From contig CM023539.1 in NCBI GenBank assembly GCA_013350335.1, positions 69,274,781 to 69,338,780 on the forward strand: a stretch of DNA of 64,000 nucleotides, read 5' to 3'. The translations under genes were made by a program, and so were the position numbers. This document shows, piece after piece, positions 11,057-22,525 of the stretch (position 1 is the stretch's first letter; every line of letters begins with the position of its first letter). The notes below the pieces were generated by a model. It ran no database searches. It was not told the origin of the DNA and saw only the letters and a list, made by a program, of their open reading frames with translations. Source of the DNA: Chimonanthus salicifolius. Taxonomy: Eukaryota; Streptophyta; Magnoliopsida; Laurales; Calycanthaceae.

Positions 11057-12770
11057 TGGGGAGGTTTTGTGCCACCTGGCACATGGAGAGCTTCAATGGA
11101 AGACTTGGCATTAGCATTGTTCACCAACAAATTATCAGTCAGTTGAAGGCAATCCTCACCTGAATAGGACTGATCTATAGGAACAGAGCCAGGCATGGAG
11201 TGTGATTCATTGAGGCTTGTAGATTGATCCATGTCCAGTTCCTCAAGAGCAGCAAACTGATTGTCAATTGAAGGAGAAGGGTTGGGCTTTGGTACCTTAG
11301 TTTTCAACACCCATCCGGCTTGCCTTTCTGCTTTGGATGCATGAACCCATCAGAGGTGACATTCATCTTTCCTTTAGCAGTAGAGGTAGGTAAAGAGACT
11401 CCAATTTCATTGCCAGACACAGAAGATTGCATCTCACCTTTGGAATTTGGCTGAGGCAGCTCAGGAGAAACAATTGTAGCAGGATTAGGAACGGAGTTAC
11501 TCTTGATTGTGCTAGGAGCAGAGGGATTCTTCTTGACCCAGATCTCTTTCGCTTTCTTGGGAGCTTTTGGGCAGCCGTTAGTTGAGTAACTAAAGGATTG
11601 GCAGGTAGAGCAGGATTTGGGCTTCCAATCATACTCCACCCTCTGGTAGATGGTGCCGCGATGAGTGATGAGAGTAAGAGTGTCCGGCAATTGGGTGGTA
11701 GGCTTCACCTCAATGCACACTCTAGCTTGAGCAAGATTCGTCCCTTTCGCAGTAGCAGAGTCCATGAAAAGAGGATTGCCAATGAGGCTGGCTATTCTAC
11801 TGAGATTTTTGACAGTCCTAAAGGCACCGTTGAGGTTAGGGAGTTTCACCCATAGAGGCAGAGAATCCAAGTCCTCCTTCTCCAGACTAGCAGAGAGATC
11901 CCACCTCCTCAGCATTAGAGGTCGGCTCTGGATAAAGTAGGGACCATTTTCAAAGATCCGAAGGCACTCATCTTCGGTATTGAATTTGAAGAGAAAGAAT
12001 CCATCATTGAAAGAAATGATTTCCAAGCCCACAGGAGAATTCCATTGTTTCAAGAGGCCGCTCTAGACAAATGGGTAGTAAGGCTTCTTTCCAACGAAAT
12101 AGCCAACTAGGAAATGCTTCCACTGGTCTTCCCCTTCAACCGTGTCTTCAGGAGGAAAATTTGTGGTGAAAGGGGTAGGGCTTCCAGAATCCACGAAGTT
12201 TAAGTTTAAAGAGACCTCTTTCTTCTTTTGAAAGAGAGAAACCCAAATGCTAGTATTTCCAGCAAGAAAAGAAGGGGAGGGTTGCTCCTTGGGAAACTGT
12301 AGTTGGTGGTTAGGAGTGGGAGCTAAGGTTTGGTTGGGAGAAGGGCTTGATGCATGGTTTCCAGGTGGGATGGGTATAGAACTGGAAGGGACACATGGAG
12401 TAGGATGTGACAAAGCAGAGGGTTGCTGCTTGGGAAGCGGTATTTGGTGGTTGGGAGTGGGGCCCAAGGTTTGGTTGGGAGGATAGCTTGATGCATGGTT
12501 GACAGGTGGGTTGGGTAGGGAATTGGAGGGATCACAATGAAAAGGAGGTGGCTGGTCAGAAGCTTTTTGGGGTAGTACCCCAAGACTACCAGGAGCATGA
12601 AAGGTCTCAGAGTGAGATATTTTTGATGGCACGCCATTAGGCTGGAAGTACTGATTTTTCTTTAGTGTCTTGGTTCTATGCTTGATATAACGAGTCGGAG
12701 CGTCAGTAGGGTTAGCCAGGTATTTTGACGATTTGCTAACAGGAAAATCCAACGGACCACGTGAGGACAC
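11053..12770 (-). pseudogene. LINE ORF1: proline-rich linker, DUF4283-like domain, cysteine motif
   Basis: ORF1 encodes the RNA-binding, gag-like protein of plant LINEs. From its N side: a proline-rich linker with an internal 48-residue direct duplication (NHASS..NQTL.PTPNHQ, at about 12420-12509 and 12276-12365), then a DUF4283-like domain (about 11680-12050; DGFFLFKFNTEDECLRIFE, MLRRWD, LPLWVKLPNL), then a cysteine motif CSTCQSFSYSTNGC in which the usual zinc-knuckle histidine position is tyrosine, then a charged tail ending at TGA 11053-11055. A TAG at about 12060-12062 separates linker and DUF4283 domain, and a frameshift near 11300-11315 separates the tail. The stop codon overlaps the ORF2 start. 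Confidence 0.85.
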
Positions 12771-12789
12771 ATCCTCACTCTCACTAGAG

Positions 12790-13330
12790 ACCAGGATACC
12801 ATCCGTCCAGGATGAGGAAGGGGAAGGTCCTTGAAGGCTGGCCTGGCTTGTGCAATGAGTTCAGGATCAGTATCTACTGGAACCAAGTTGCCATTGCACG
12901 AGGCAAAGGCAGAAGCGATCATGCGAATCTGAGTGTCTTTATCCGCATTGTAGAAGTCTTTGAGATCAAAGGCAAAGTCTCCACTAGAAGGTTCCTCTGA
13001 AGCATTAGAATGCTTATTGCGGTTGGAGAGGGCAGCTTTATCTGCTGCTAGGACAAGAAGCTCGATAGGGACATTCGAAGGGACAAGATCCTGCTTCTTC
13101 TTAAGAATATAATCTGCAAGGAGAGACACCTGATTTTCTTTGCAACTGCAACTGGCAAATTTATTTTCAAAGCTCTCCATCCCTTTACATTTCAGCTTCT
13201 CTCTGGCTGCAATGATAAACTCCTCTGGAGCAGCAAGTGGTATTTCCACTCCTTTTTTAATGGCATTCATGAGAGAGTCAATCTTCGCTTCATCGGACCA
13301 GAAGTCAGAGAGAAGAGTTCTCTCCAACAT
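12790..13330 (-). pseudogene. LINE ORF1 N-terminal region
   Basis: Open frame from ATG 13330 (MLERTLLSDFWSDEAKID) with a cysteine-containing segment FASCSCKENQ and leucine-rich helices, including LLADYILKKKQDLVPSNVP. It leads into the proline-rich linker after a frame change near 12825. No known fold is recognised; in related elements this position is the variable N-terminus of ORF1. The start ATG overlaps the stop of a 31-codon upstream frame in the arrangement TAATG (13328-13332). It may be a real ORF1 start or the downstream side of a frameshift within a longer ORF1. Confidence 0.6.
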
Positions 13331-13425
13331 TATCGCCTAGTACCTGAAATCTTTTGCAGGGTCCGGAGAGGGACAATATCTGGGGGTTTCCGCTTCTGCT
13401 TAGCCACTTTTTTAGACTTACCCAT
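13330..13425 (-). CDS. Short lysine-rich leader ORF at LINE 5' end
   Basis: Begins ATG at 13425 (MGKSKKVAKQKRKPP) and ends TAA at 13330-13332, overlapping the next ATG as TAATG. The product would be 31 residues and strongly basic, resembling a nuclear-localisation or RNA-binding N-terminus. Two readings are possible: an upstream ORF coupled to ORF1 by termination-reinitiation, or the true ORF1 N-terminus separated by a one- or two-base frameshift. Comparison with sister copies decides. Confidence 0.4.
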   Translation of the reverse strand: MGKSKKVAKQKRKPPDIVPLRTLQKISGTRR

Positions 13426-13439
13426 GAGGACATGAGCAA

Positions 13440-13618
13440 GAGAAAATAAGAAGGCAGAAAGAAAAGAAGAAGGTCAGAAGGAAAAGAAGAAGAGTAGAAA
13501 GAAAAGAAGAAGAGTAAAAAAAAAGAAGAAGAGAGAAAGAAAAGAAGAAGAGCTAGAGAAAGAAAAGAAGAAGCAAAGAAAGAAAAGAAGAAGCAGAAAG
13601 AAAAGAAGAAGCCAGAAA
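13440..13618 (-). repeat. CT-rich minisatellite in LINE 5' UTR
   Basis: On the plus strand, about ten imperfect units of roughly 14-20 bp built from GAAAGAAAAGAAGAAG lie between the ORF1 start and the upstream target duplication. On the transcribed strand it is a polypyrimidine tract. Its end coincides with the TSD, so it belongs to the LINE 5' end, where promoter activity of such elements resides. Promoter function is inference. Confidence 0.7.
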
Positions 13619-14075
13619 GAAGAGTGGTTGGGATTTAAAATGAAAGAGATTAGGATTTACATAGGGTTGGTCGACCAAGGCGGCTTGGAGAGCAAGTTGT
13701 CTTGGTGGCTAAGAAAGAAGAGAGAAAAGATAGGGATTTGGCTTGGCTTGGTCGAATTTTACATGTAGGATTAGGGTTTTATGAAATGCATGCAATGTAT
13801 GGTTGGGATCTAAAGTTGGAGTGAATGAATGGTTGAGATGATAGGTGGTGATGTGGAGGGTTGACTACCTAGGAATTTCGAATGAGGTGGAAAAGATATT
13901 GGAAAATCGTGTGGAGTGACAAGAATTAGGAGATGATGTGTTGGTGATGTGTCATATGCGCATGGATAGGGTTAGGGTTGCTTGGGTTCCAAGTTTGGTT
14001 ATATCTTAGTGGATGGCTATGATTGATTTGGGTTTAGATCTAATGGTTCTAAGGATTTTTGGTAAAAATAAAATA

Positions 14076-16002
14076 TGAGAGTTCTCCCTTTGGTGCTAGA
14101 ACATGATTGACCCTTGAGAAGAGGGAGGACAGAGAGAGAGAGAGAGGGGGGGGGGGGGGGGGGGGGGGAGAATAGGTCAATCCCAATTTCCATGGTGTTC
14201 ACAAAGTTCTTGATTGTTTAAAGTTTAAGTGCAGCAGAATGACAATATTAATCAAGAGATTTGTTAAGTGTGAAATTGTTTTTAATTACTTAAATGATCA
14301 TACTAAGTTTAGAATCCTTTGCATATTTCTTGATTATCAATGCTTGTGCACAATGTATAAATAAAGATAATCAAATGCAAAGTGATGTGTGTTGAGAAGA
14401 GTGCTTAAATACTAAAACACAAACACACAATGATCAAACACCATAAGAACAATGACACAAGATTTATAGTGGTTCGGTTAGGCAACCTACATCCACTTTT
14501 ATGACTAACTCAACCTTGAGCTATCTCCAAATCCACTAAGTCGAGACTTACACCCTCACAATTAGAGTAGGAATTCTACCTAATTCAATCGACCGGGAAT
14601 CTCACCCACCACATATAAAATAGGAATTCCACCTATTTGAATTGGCTGGGAATTCCACCCACCACGTGTGGCGGATACTACGCTTTAGATTTTTTATACT
14701 GGTTCCAGAGCCAAGCTTCCTTAATCCATTTTCACAGGACAAATGTTTTAACAAAAATTAAAACCAAGAACCACTTGCCTTTGTAGCTCTTTCTCGAAGA
14801 TGTGTGCTTTTCAAAGATCCACCCAATGTGTGCACGAGTTAATCCCGACGCTCCGCCTTTTAGCTGTCGTTGAGAAATCACAATTTCGGGGTGACTAGAA
14901 AACTGATTCTGTCCTTGTTGTATATACTTTCCCCTTTCTCTTTCCCAACCTCAATCACTTTGATTGGTTGTATTAGATTTTCCAAGTTTAAGCACAAGAG
15001 AGAGAGAATGATCCTTTTGTTGGCCCTTGTTTAAGCTCACTGATAATGATGAGGGTCTAACGGATTTCCCAAAGGATGTGAAACGGTTGCACAAGGATTG
15101 ATATTTAGAGAGAAGGTAACCTATTTCAGAAACTGTCATGTACTGACAGGCCGGGCGCACCGAGGGGTCGGTGACTAAGAATATTATCTTTCAACCACCT
15201 GACCATTGCGCATTAAATGTATTCACAACGACATAATTTATACCCGGCCGACATGTCTGTGTCGCTGATGGGTCAACAGTCATGGCACTGAGAGGTAGGT
15301 CCATACGAGGATCTCGATCTGGGGCAACACCATGCAGACAGAGTTTCATATCCCAAAACTTGTCATGCCCAGAACGACTTATGGCCTTTTACCAAGGGGT
15401 TGGTCTTGCTATTCTCGATCAGTTTTGGATTATCGAGATGTCTGTTTTCTCGAGAGTGCACATGAGTTCTATGTTCCAGAACTCATAAGTTATCATCAAC
15501 GAGTCGTTCACCACGAGAGGTTGTTAGGTTCATCACAGAGAGGTCGATGCATACGAGATTCTAGATCAGATGCTTACCCAGAATGACAGTTCTATGACCC
15601 AGAACCTCTGTCAATCTGGCCGACCAATCTATAACCACGATGGGTCGATCATGTCTCCACCGAGGGGTCGGTGAGAACGACTGGTCAAGCTAAGAGTGAA
15701 CTTAATTTATATTTCCAAGTTCGCTTCCAATTCACTGTCAAGCTTCCTCTCTACGCTTATTATGTCCATTACCAACATATGCAACTAAACCTAGGGATGG
15801 TCCTCTCTAAGGTGTGGGTTCCACCTAAAGTCATCTATGGCCACATACCTATTTTTTGTGATTGCTATAACAATGAGCTTCAATCCGGTGGAGCATTATC
15901 TTCTTTCTTGATCACCTTGTGTTCTTCAAGCTTCTAACAACTGCTTCTTCCTGAGTCATGAAATTGACAAACTTAGGGACTCGGCAAGCCGGGGCACTAA
16001 CA
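14076..16002 (-). mobile_element. Copia 3' LTR, minus strand
   Basis: A 1.93-kb LTR with TGAGAG at 14076 and TAACA at 16002; read on the minus strand it starts TGTTAGTGCCCC and ends CTCTCA. It is closely matched by the other LTR (18867 onward) and by the plus-strand LTR at 43071. It contains a homopolymer of about 24 G preceded by GA repeats (about 14131-14169), and two perfect CACCGA-GGGG-TCGGTG hairpins (15158-15173, 15658-15673) with several decayed relatives between. The PPT follows directly at 16003. Open frames here have no known domain. Confidence 0.85.
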
Positions 16003-16018
16003 ATCTCCCCCTTTGTCA
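16003..16018 (-). promoter_or_regulatory. Polypurine tract of minus-strand copia
   Basis: Minus strand reads TGACAAAGGGGGAGAT immediately before the LTR start TGTTAGTG. This is the usual copia polypurine tract primer for plus-strand DNA synthesis. Confidence 0.85.
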
Positions 16019-18851
16019 ATTTAATTACAAAACTTAGAAGCTAACCCAATTAAAACCCACCCTTATTACATCACATTTGAATACAAAAATATTACATTGA
16101 TTACATGTACATATTCAAATAGAAAACAAGACTATGATCTTCACATATTCTTATTCAGCTTGCTTCAATTCAGATTTACCTTGTTTTAGTACATAAACAA
16201 GCAACACTAGAAAATCATTAGAGGGATTAGTCCAAAATATAAATATGCATCCATGGACTAAACAAGATTTGTATTTAAATTCCCCCCTACACCATGATTT
16301 TTTAGAAACCAACACTACCCATAGCTTCTATAAGCTAACAACGTTTGAGAAGATTTTTTTCCCCAATCTTCTTAAGTTTAATTTCCCAAACTCCAAGCAT
16401 AGACATTCCCATGTCCATTGGCTTCTTCCAATCTTACCAATTACTCCTCTTAACTGGCTTTGATGTCTAACAGGTTCTGCTAATTTTTCCCTCATTTTCA
16501 AACAATTGACAAAGGTTTAGTAGGCAGACATCGATTTTCCTTTCATTTTAAAGGAATTGGATTTCAAGTACTCCCCTATGCTTCTTGCATTTAGTGCTTT
16601 CATGAGTTCACTTCCAACTCATTTTATCTTTCCATTGATCAATGCATGCTTCTTATGCATTCAAGCATTGATCTCCCCCATAGTACAATGCAAATTGCCA
16701 TTGCATTACTGTTTTTCTTCTTATTCCCCTTTAAGAGTTGTGCTGTCTTAAAGGTGTTCTCCCAATGGGATCGAGCTAACTTACCTAGCTTCCCTTTTTG
16801 GAGTCTTCTCCCCCATTCTCTAAGCTATCTTTTTTAGCTTCTTTGACTTGACTCCTCCATAAACTTAGCCGCCTCTAAGTTTATTTTCTCCAAGCTTTCT
16901 TTCAAGCTTACATCATCCTTCTTCCCTACACTGTCATGACCAATGACAAGTGCGACCTTCGCAGGAGAGGAGACAACAAATTTGAATGAATTGCCATTTT
17001 CGTAGAAAGGGTCATTTTTTATTTAAACATTCTGTATCACTGACATGTCATTTCCATCGACAGGTCGAACCTTTCGACACTTTTCGCCTTTTTCAACAGT
17101 GCTCAATTTAGCACAGTAGCGATATGTCTATTCCTCCGACTAGTCTATCCTTTGTTATGAATTGAAAATTTTAGGATGAAAGTGTGTGTGTGCTTGAGAT
17201 GTTCACAGTACATCATGCTTTGATTATACACCTTTCAATGCCAGTGTGGATACATTCATTCACACAGATTTTGTGCCATTAGAAGATTTAATACTTCCCT
17301 CTGAAGGTAGGCACAAAAACATGGATCATCGATCATTTTTAACTGGATCCATTTACAATCCAATCCTAGGACCATGGGCACTTTTAATTTACCAAATCCA
17401 AACATATTGCCCAAGTGTGTGATGTCATGAGATGTGACATCTCCAGGTTTTAACAAACACAAGGTGTCTATGAACATAACTCATTCCACGTAGTGTGTAA
17501 AATAACGGAATTGGAATGAGACACTAAGCACACAAACCATACATTTATTTCTCATTTTGAATACATTAATCATGCATATGGAAATGAAGTATGACGCTAC
17601 CCACATAGCTCTCATGCCTGTTATCATGTTATTAATCAAAACATGATAAACACTTTTAACATTCTTTCAAGCATACTCCAATGAGGTTCATTCCTTGGAA
17701 AGAGCTGGTACATAAATAGATTATAGATAAGCATATTTGATCATTTTGATCAACACTTTTGGTAATTCATACCTAACCAAAAATCCATTTAAAGGCATAG
17801 AGCATGTTTTATTCCACAAGGGATTCACAAGTTTAAGAACTTGGAATGAAACGAAACTGTGGATGTGTGCCATATACACCCTATACATGAGGTAATGCAC
17901 AAACTGCATTCATTTCCTAAAGATTCACAAATCACATGGCATATGCAATGAAATGAGATAAGTATATTCCAATACTAGAGTGCAAACCTACATGTACATA
18001 CGAATATCCTACACTAGATCAATCCAACAATCAAACAAGAATGTGAATTGAAGGTAAGATACACATGTGATTCCAAAAACATATTTCAAATGTGATACTC
18101 ACAGTGGTATCCCTTCACACATTTGAACATTACATTATGAGACTCAGAATCTAAGTCCACAATTCAGTGATGGCATTTTATCAAATTTGGTTTTAATCTT
18201 GGGTGCCTTCCCCTTTGACTTTATGAATCAAAACTCCAACTTTTGTACCATGATGTTGACCTAACGTAAGAGGCAAACATTTTGGTATATGGCCACATAG
18301 GATACTTGGAAGTCATAACCTTTATCAAGTTCCTTTACTCCATCATTTTCTTCTCTAGAGGATTTAGCTTGGTCTTTTTCAATGGATAAACTATAGTCAG
18401 TCACCTATTCTCTCAGTACACAAATTGGTCATGACAGGTGATGTCATCCATTGGGCTAGAAGAGGTAATTTTTCATGCATTCTTTCTACCTCTTTTGCTG
18501 TTTCATATCTTTTTAAATATCTTAAAAAAATATTATGAAACAACACTGATGAACGCTACTAGTGTTTAATTAAAGTGCATAGTCATTTCATAACTAGTTC
18601 AAGCTATTTGGTCTTTGCGCTGAGTGGTCAAGGAAGTTGAAGGTTTATCAAATACCTCTTCCATAGGATTAAACCACTTTCTAATCACCTATTTCTAAAC
18701 ATATTTATTGATGAAAACATTAAAAGTTTTTCATAATTGCTTTACATTTTTCACTACAAATTGAGGCTTAGAAATATCATAGCTTTTCCCTAATAGGCAT
18801 TGTTCTAGCACGGATCAAGTCGGATGGTTAAATCCTTTATGTAGAGTACAA
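16019..18851 (-). mobile_element. Non-coding interior of non-autonomous copia
   Basis: About 2.8 kb between PPT and PBS with no protease, integrase, RT or RNase H motif in any frame. Parts match the interior of the plus-strand copia at about 48800-50240: the stretch around 17256-17480 aligns in reverse with about 50090-50160, sharing GACATCACAC and TGGGCAAT words. Shared non-coding sequence in two separate copies indicates a multiplying non-autonomous family, not a one-off deletion. Short open frames (17256-17477, 17721-17909) are not thought to be genes. Confidence 0.7.
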
Positions 18852-18864
18852 GACTCTGATACCA
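18852..18864 (-). promoter_or_regulatory. Primer binding site of minus-strand copia
   Basis: Minus strand reads TGGTATCAGAGTC two bases after the LTR end CTCTCA. This is complementary to the 3' end of plant initiator methionine tRNA, the usual copia primer, and fixes the strand of the element. Confidence 0.9.
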
Positions 18865-20380
18865 ATTGAGAGTTGTCCCTTTGGTGCTAGAACATGATTG
18901 ACCCTAAAGAGGGGGGGCGGGGGTTGTGAATAGGTCAATCCCAGTTTCCATGGTATTCACAAATTTCTTGATTGTTTAAAGTTTAAGTGCAACAGAATGA
19001 CAATATTAATCAAGAGATTTGTTTAGTGTGATAAATTATTTTTAATTACTAAATGATCACACCAAGTTTAGAACCCTTTGCATACTTCTTGATTATCAAT
19101 GTTTGTGCACAATATATAAACAAAGATAATCAAATGCAAAGTGATCTGTGTTGAAAAAAGTGCTTAAATACTAAAACACAAACACACAATGATCAAACAA
19201 CATAAGAATTATAACATCCTGGATTTTCCAATGCAATAATATATTGGATTTTGACTAGTTAAATTGTTTAATTTGTTGAATTTAAGATTTATGGTTGAAA
19301 TGGATTTTAAATGGGTAAGAATTGGGTCAATGGCCCAATTATGATCCAGCGGATCATGGATAGGGTTTGATTTTAATTAATTGGGTAAATGTAGTTAATT
19401 GGATCAATTACCCAATTGGGACCCAATGGGTCAAAGTGAATGGATTTTGGAAAGTAAATGGGTAAGGAATTAATTTAATTGGGTCATGAACCCACTTAAG
19501 ACCCAAGGCTTGGGATTCACCCCATCAAGTGAGGTGGCAAGTGTATGAGGTGGCATGTAAGTGGCATAGCCAAGTGGGACCGAAATCGACCTCATCAAGT
19601 GAGGTGGCGAGTGGTCTAAGGTAACATGTAGGGTCGGCTACCATGGTTGACTAGGTGAGTTCACATATGGTGAGTGGAATTATATTGAGTTGGGAATTAA
19701 AATCACTTGAGTTATATGGAAATGAGTTCAAGAAAATTAAGTGAGCTAAAGTGAGTTGGGATTGAGTTGAATGGGAAGTGAGTTCAAATAAGTAAGTGAG
19801 TTACCGCTCAAAAAAAATAAGTAAGTGAGTCACATGGAAGTGGAAAAGGCTTAGGTGAGTCAAAGGGGGAGATGGAGGGTTTCCATCTCATGGAAACCCT
19901 AAACAATTTCATTGGGAAGGGAAAGGGTGGGGGGAGGCTCCAAGTGTAAGCCATGTGTTCCCTTGGTTAACCAAGGGACACATGGGAAAGACTAAGGTGT
20001 AATGTGGGTGGTTGGGAGGCTAGGGTTAGATACAAAGGGCTCACACCAAACCCTAGGGCCGATCCTCTCCTTTAGACAAAAAAGATGGAGATTTTTATCT
20101 CATCCTCTCCCTCTTTCCCTCTCTCAACCTACACCTTTTTGGCCGAACGCTCCATAGGGAGTTTTTCATCTCAATCTCTCTCTCCCTCTCTCAACATCCT
20201 TGGCCGAAGTCTCAAGGTGGAACAAGAGGTTGCATTGCCCCTTCTCATCTCTCTCTCACACATTTTCGGCTCTAGATTTAGAGAAACTGAAGAACAAAGG
20301 AGGAAGAAGAAAGCACTAAGGAAGGAGAAGGACCAAGGAAGAAATTCAGACGTTAAAGAAACGGAGGAGACACGGGAAAG

Positions 20381-22064
20381 GTATGTAATGTTTAACAAGG
20401 ATTACATGATTAAAAGAAGCTAAGGGAACCATGGTTTCGGCTATGGAATAGGCGAAACCATGGGTTCCATATTGGGTTGAAAAGAATGGCCAAAGTGTTA
20501 TGGGCCATAGAATGTAAAAATCCATTCAAGGAATAGCAATGAGATAAACATAAAAGTAAGGTATTGTTCAAATCCGAAATATGGTTCTAGGGATTGAAAA
20601 GTTAATGGACAAGACCCTAGTGGGGTTAGTGAGTAGGGCATACTCACTAATTTTAAAAATATATGGATGACATTATATATGTTAAATATAAGAAATGAAT
20701 TTCATAAGGAAAGGTCAAGCCAAATATCAAATAAAATAAGGATTGATTTCGGATGGCACTATCTGCGGACGAGTCTTTATCGTCCACGGGACGGGTTTCG
20801 ACCGTCCGCGAATGGATGATGAACTGAACATGGGTTTTCTGTGGGCGGGTTGGATGGCTGAAGGACGGGTTTCTACCGTCCGCGGGATGGGTTTCGAACA
20901 TCCGCGGACGGGTAACAAACATAACCTGGTGCTGTTTGCGAACGGGAGATATGCATGTAGGACGGGTTACACTCTCTGTGGGACAGGTGTCTACCGTCCG
21001 CGGGATGGGTTTTTATCGTCCGCGGACGGGTATGGACTATCAGCAGGACGGGTAACGACTGTGGACTGTCCGCGGGTAACAGACAGCAGGTAGCAGACCA
21101 CGGCTGTGCGCTGTCTGCGGACGGGTATCACCTTCCGCGGGAAGGGTTTCGATCGTCCGCGGAAGGGTAACAGACTTCAGTACGATGCTGTCTGTGGATG
21201 GGTTCACTTTCTGTAGGACGGATTTCTACCGTCCGAGGGACGGGTTTCTATCTTCCGCAGGATGGGCTGCGGACGGGTAACCGACTGATTTTAAAAGTAA
21301 ATTTTTTATATGATTTTCCTTTTCCAAATGGTTAAGTTTAAATGGAAGGATGTAAGGAATGATTTAAATTAATTAAATAATTAATTTGATTATTTTATAT
21401 GATGGAATTCATTTAAGGTAAAATGATTTCTGCAAGCGGGGGTGTGATCGATTTTGAGGAAAACGCAAGGATACAATACTTGGACGTGGGTAAGATTCAT
21501 GCCTTGTTGAAACACTTGGATTATGTACATGTAATGGTTTTTATTTCCATATTTGATGATCTATTTTTAGTATCAAAATGCTTATGATTTAAGAATGGAA
21601 TTTCAATAATATTATGTAATTTAATATGAAATAATATGTTTACACTCATATCTCATGCATGGCATGGGAGGGAACATATGAGAAGAGTCCACGCTCCATT
21701 CGAGGTATCCGATAAATAAACGTGGGGAGGGATCCGCACTAATTCCGATTGACATACGGGAAATGGTATATGATGTTTGAAATGAAAGAGGAGTCCACGC
21801 TCCGTTCGGTGGGACCGATAAGGCATACGTGGGGAGTCATGAAAATGAATACCTTGATGTGGCTTGTTTATCAAGAGGATTATCTATGTGTTTTGACATA
21901 TGGTTGATGGGTGGGAAATCATGGCATATGACACCCATGGCATGGCATTGATTTAGCATGATTTGATATTATGTATCTATTCTGATTTTAAACTAATCCC
22001 ATGTGTATGACCCTACTTGGAATACCTACTGGGCGCATTGACTAACGCCCTACTTCTACCTTAG
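20381..22064 (+). other. Putative leader intron in the Tekay B LTR
   Basis: Donor AAG|GTATGT at 20381; acceptor CTTCTACCTTAG ending at 22064; branch-point CTAAC at 22042-22046, 18 nt before the AG, with a pyrimidine-rich tract between. The acceptor region is conserved in LTR E (branch CTAAC 61743-61747, CTTAG ending 61766) with the preceding word ACTGGGCGC. Donor-like GT sites occupy the same place in LTRs A, D and E. All repeat arrays fall inside this interval. Splicing is inferred from sequence only. Confidence 0.5.
20741..21290 (+). repeat. GC-rich hairpin array in LTR B
   Basis: About 540 bp of GC-rich, CpG-rich DNA in an AT-rich LTR. It is built from GGACGGGT and ACCGTCCGCGG words; many units form inverted repeats such as GGACGG-GTTTCT-ACCGTCC. 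At least ten GACGGGT-type occurrences can be counted. A longer period of roughly 100-130 bp, including GGGTAACAGAC words, is also suggested. It is absent from the 3' LTR through the deletion. It sits at the position of the 36-bp array in LTR A. Confidence 0.85.
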
Positions 22065-22525
22065 ATGATGATGCAGGGAACGGAACGGGCGATGGACGCG
22101 AAAGGAGCCAAGCTTAGGAGCTTAGAGAACTTATTGCTTATTTTATTTGAGTTTTATTTTGGACAATGTAATTTGAGTTAATCGCATTTTGGGACTGTAA
22201 TAACTTAGAATTATCTTGCTATGGTTTGGTTACATTTGGACATTTAAACTTAAGGTAATATATGTTATTAACTTCATTGCTTAAAAATGGATAGGGATAG
22301 TAACTCTAATCATTTGATAATTCTGCTACGTGTTTATTCCGCAAGTATAACCTTAATCGTGTCAACTGTTTTAGTGGACTCGGTCCACATGGCCAGTTAA
22401 TGGCCAGGCTTTGGAAGCTCGGACTTAGCTCCCGTCGTGGCGTCCAGCTCTCTCTCACTTTTTATTTTTTTTTAAAAAAAAAGACTCTGATTTTCGGCGA
22501 GTGAAAAAGGGCAGGGCGTTACAGT

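Larger units (their letters stand above)
6771..13621 (-). mobile_element. Full-length plant L1-type LINE
   Basis: A non-LTR retrotransposon on the minus strand of about 6.85 kb. It is bounded by a 15-bp direct repeat GAGTGGTTGGGATTT (6756-6770 and 13622-13636), the target-site duplication. The 3' end has only a short A tract (8 T on the plus strand, partly shared with the duplication). Order on the minus strand: pyrimidine-rich 5' UTR with short tandem units (13440-13618), ORF1 with DUF4283-like domain and cysteine motif, ORF2 with AP endonuclease, reverse transcriptase and C-terminal zf-RVT-like region, then about 700 bp of 3' UTR (about 6771-7500). It carries a few stops and frameshifts but is otherwise complete. 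Confidence 0.92.
5583..14075 (-). mobile_element. Athila/Tat-like LTR, minus strand, split by a LINE
   Basis: On the minus strand this matches the LTRs at 33051-35753 and 50471-52747. Shared blocks are the end region with GACCTCACACTTA, a TATACTGTTAAATGGTT-like segment and GGGCTTGCC (around 5640-5700), and the promoter block with TATAAATAGAG followed by AATGAAATTCGAATTTGA (around 6625-6672). The LINE at 6771-13621 interrupts it; LTR sequence resumes at 13637 and runs to 14075, where a copia LTR begins. The PBS is not visible next to the gap. The exact LTR start may have been lost to the copia insertion. Confidence 0.65.
19210..22523 (+). mobile_element. 5' LTR of Tekay element B
   Basis: 3.3-kb LTR ending GGGCGTTACA just before the PBS. 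Blocks in order: U3 with ACCCAATTGGGACCCAATGG words and AAGTGAGGTGG palindrome remnants (about 19515-19610), CT-rich leader (20090-20260), donor-like AG|GTATGT at 20381, one palindrome GGTTTCGGC-TATGGAATAG-GCGAAACC near 20433, GC-rich array (20741-21290), two copies of a GAGTCCACGCTCC module (21685 and 21791, 106 bp apart), branch-point/AG at 22042-22064, then a U5-like stretch. The open frame at 20743-21093 lies in the array and is taken as an artefact of repetition. Confidence 0.93.

Noticed and set aside
20743..21093. 116-codon open frame on the plus strand in LTR B
   Set aside because: It lies entirely in the GC-rich hairpin array; absence of stops follows from GC-rich repetition and there is no recognisable domain.
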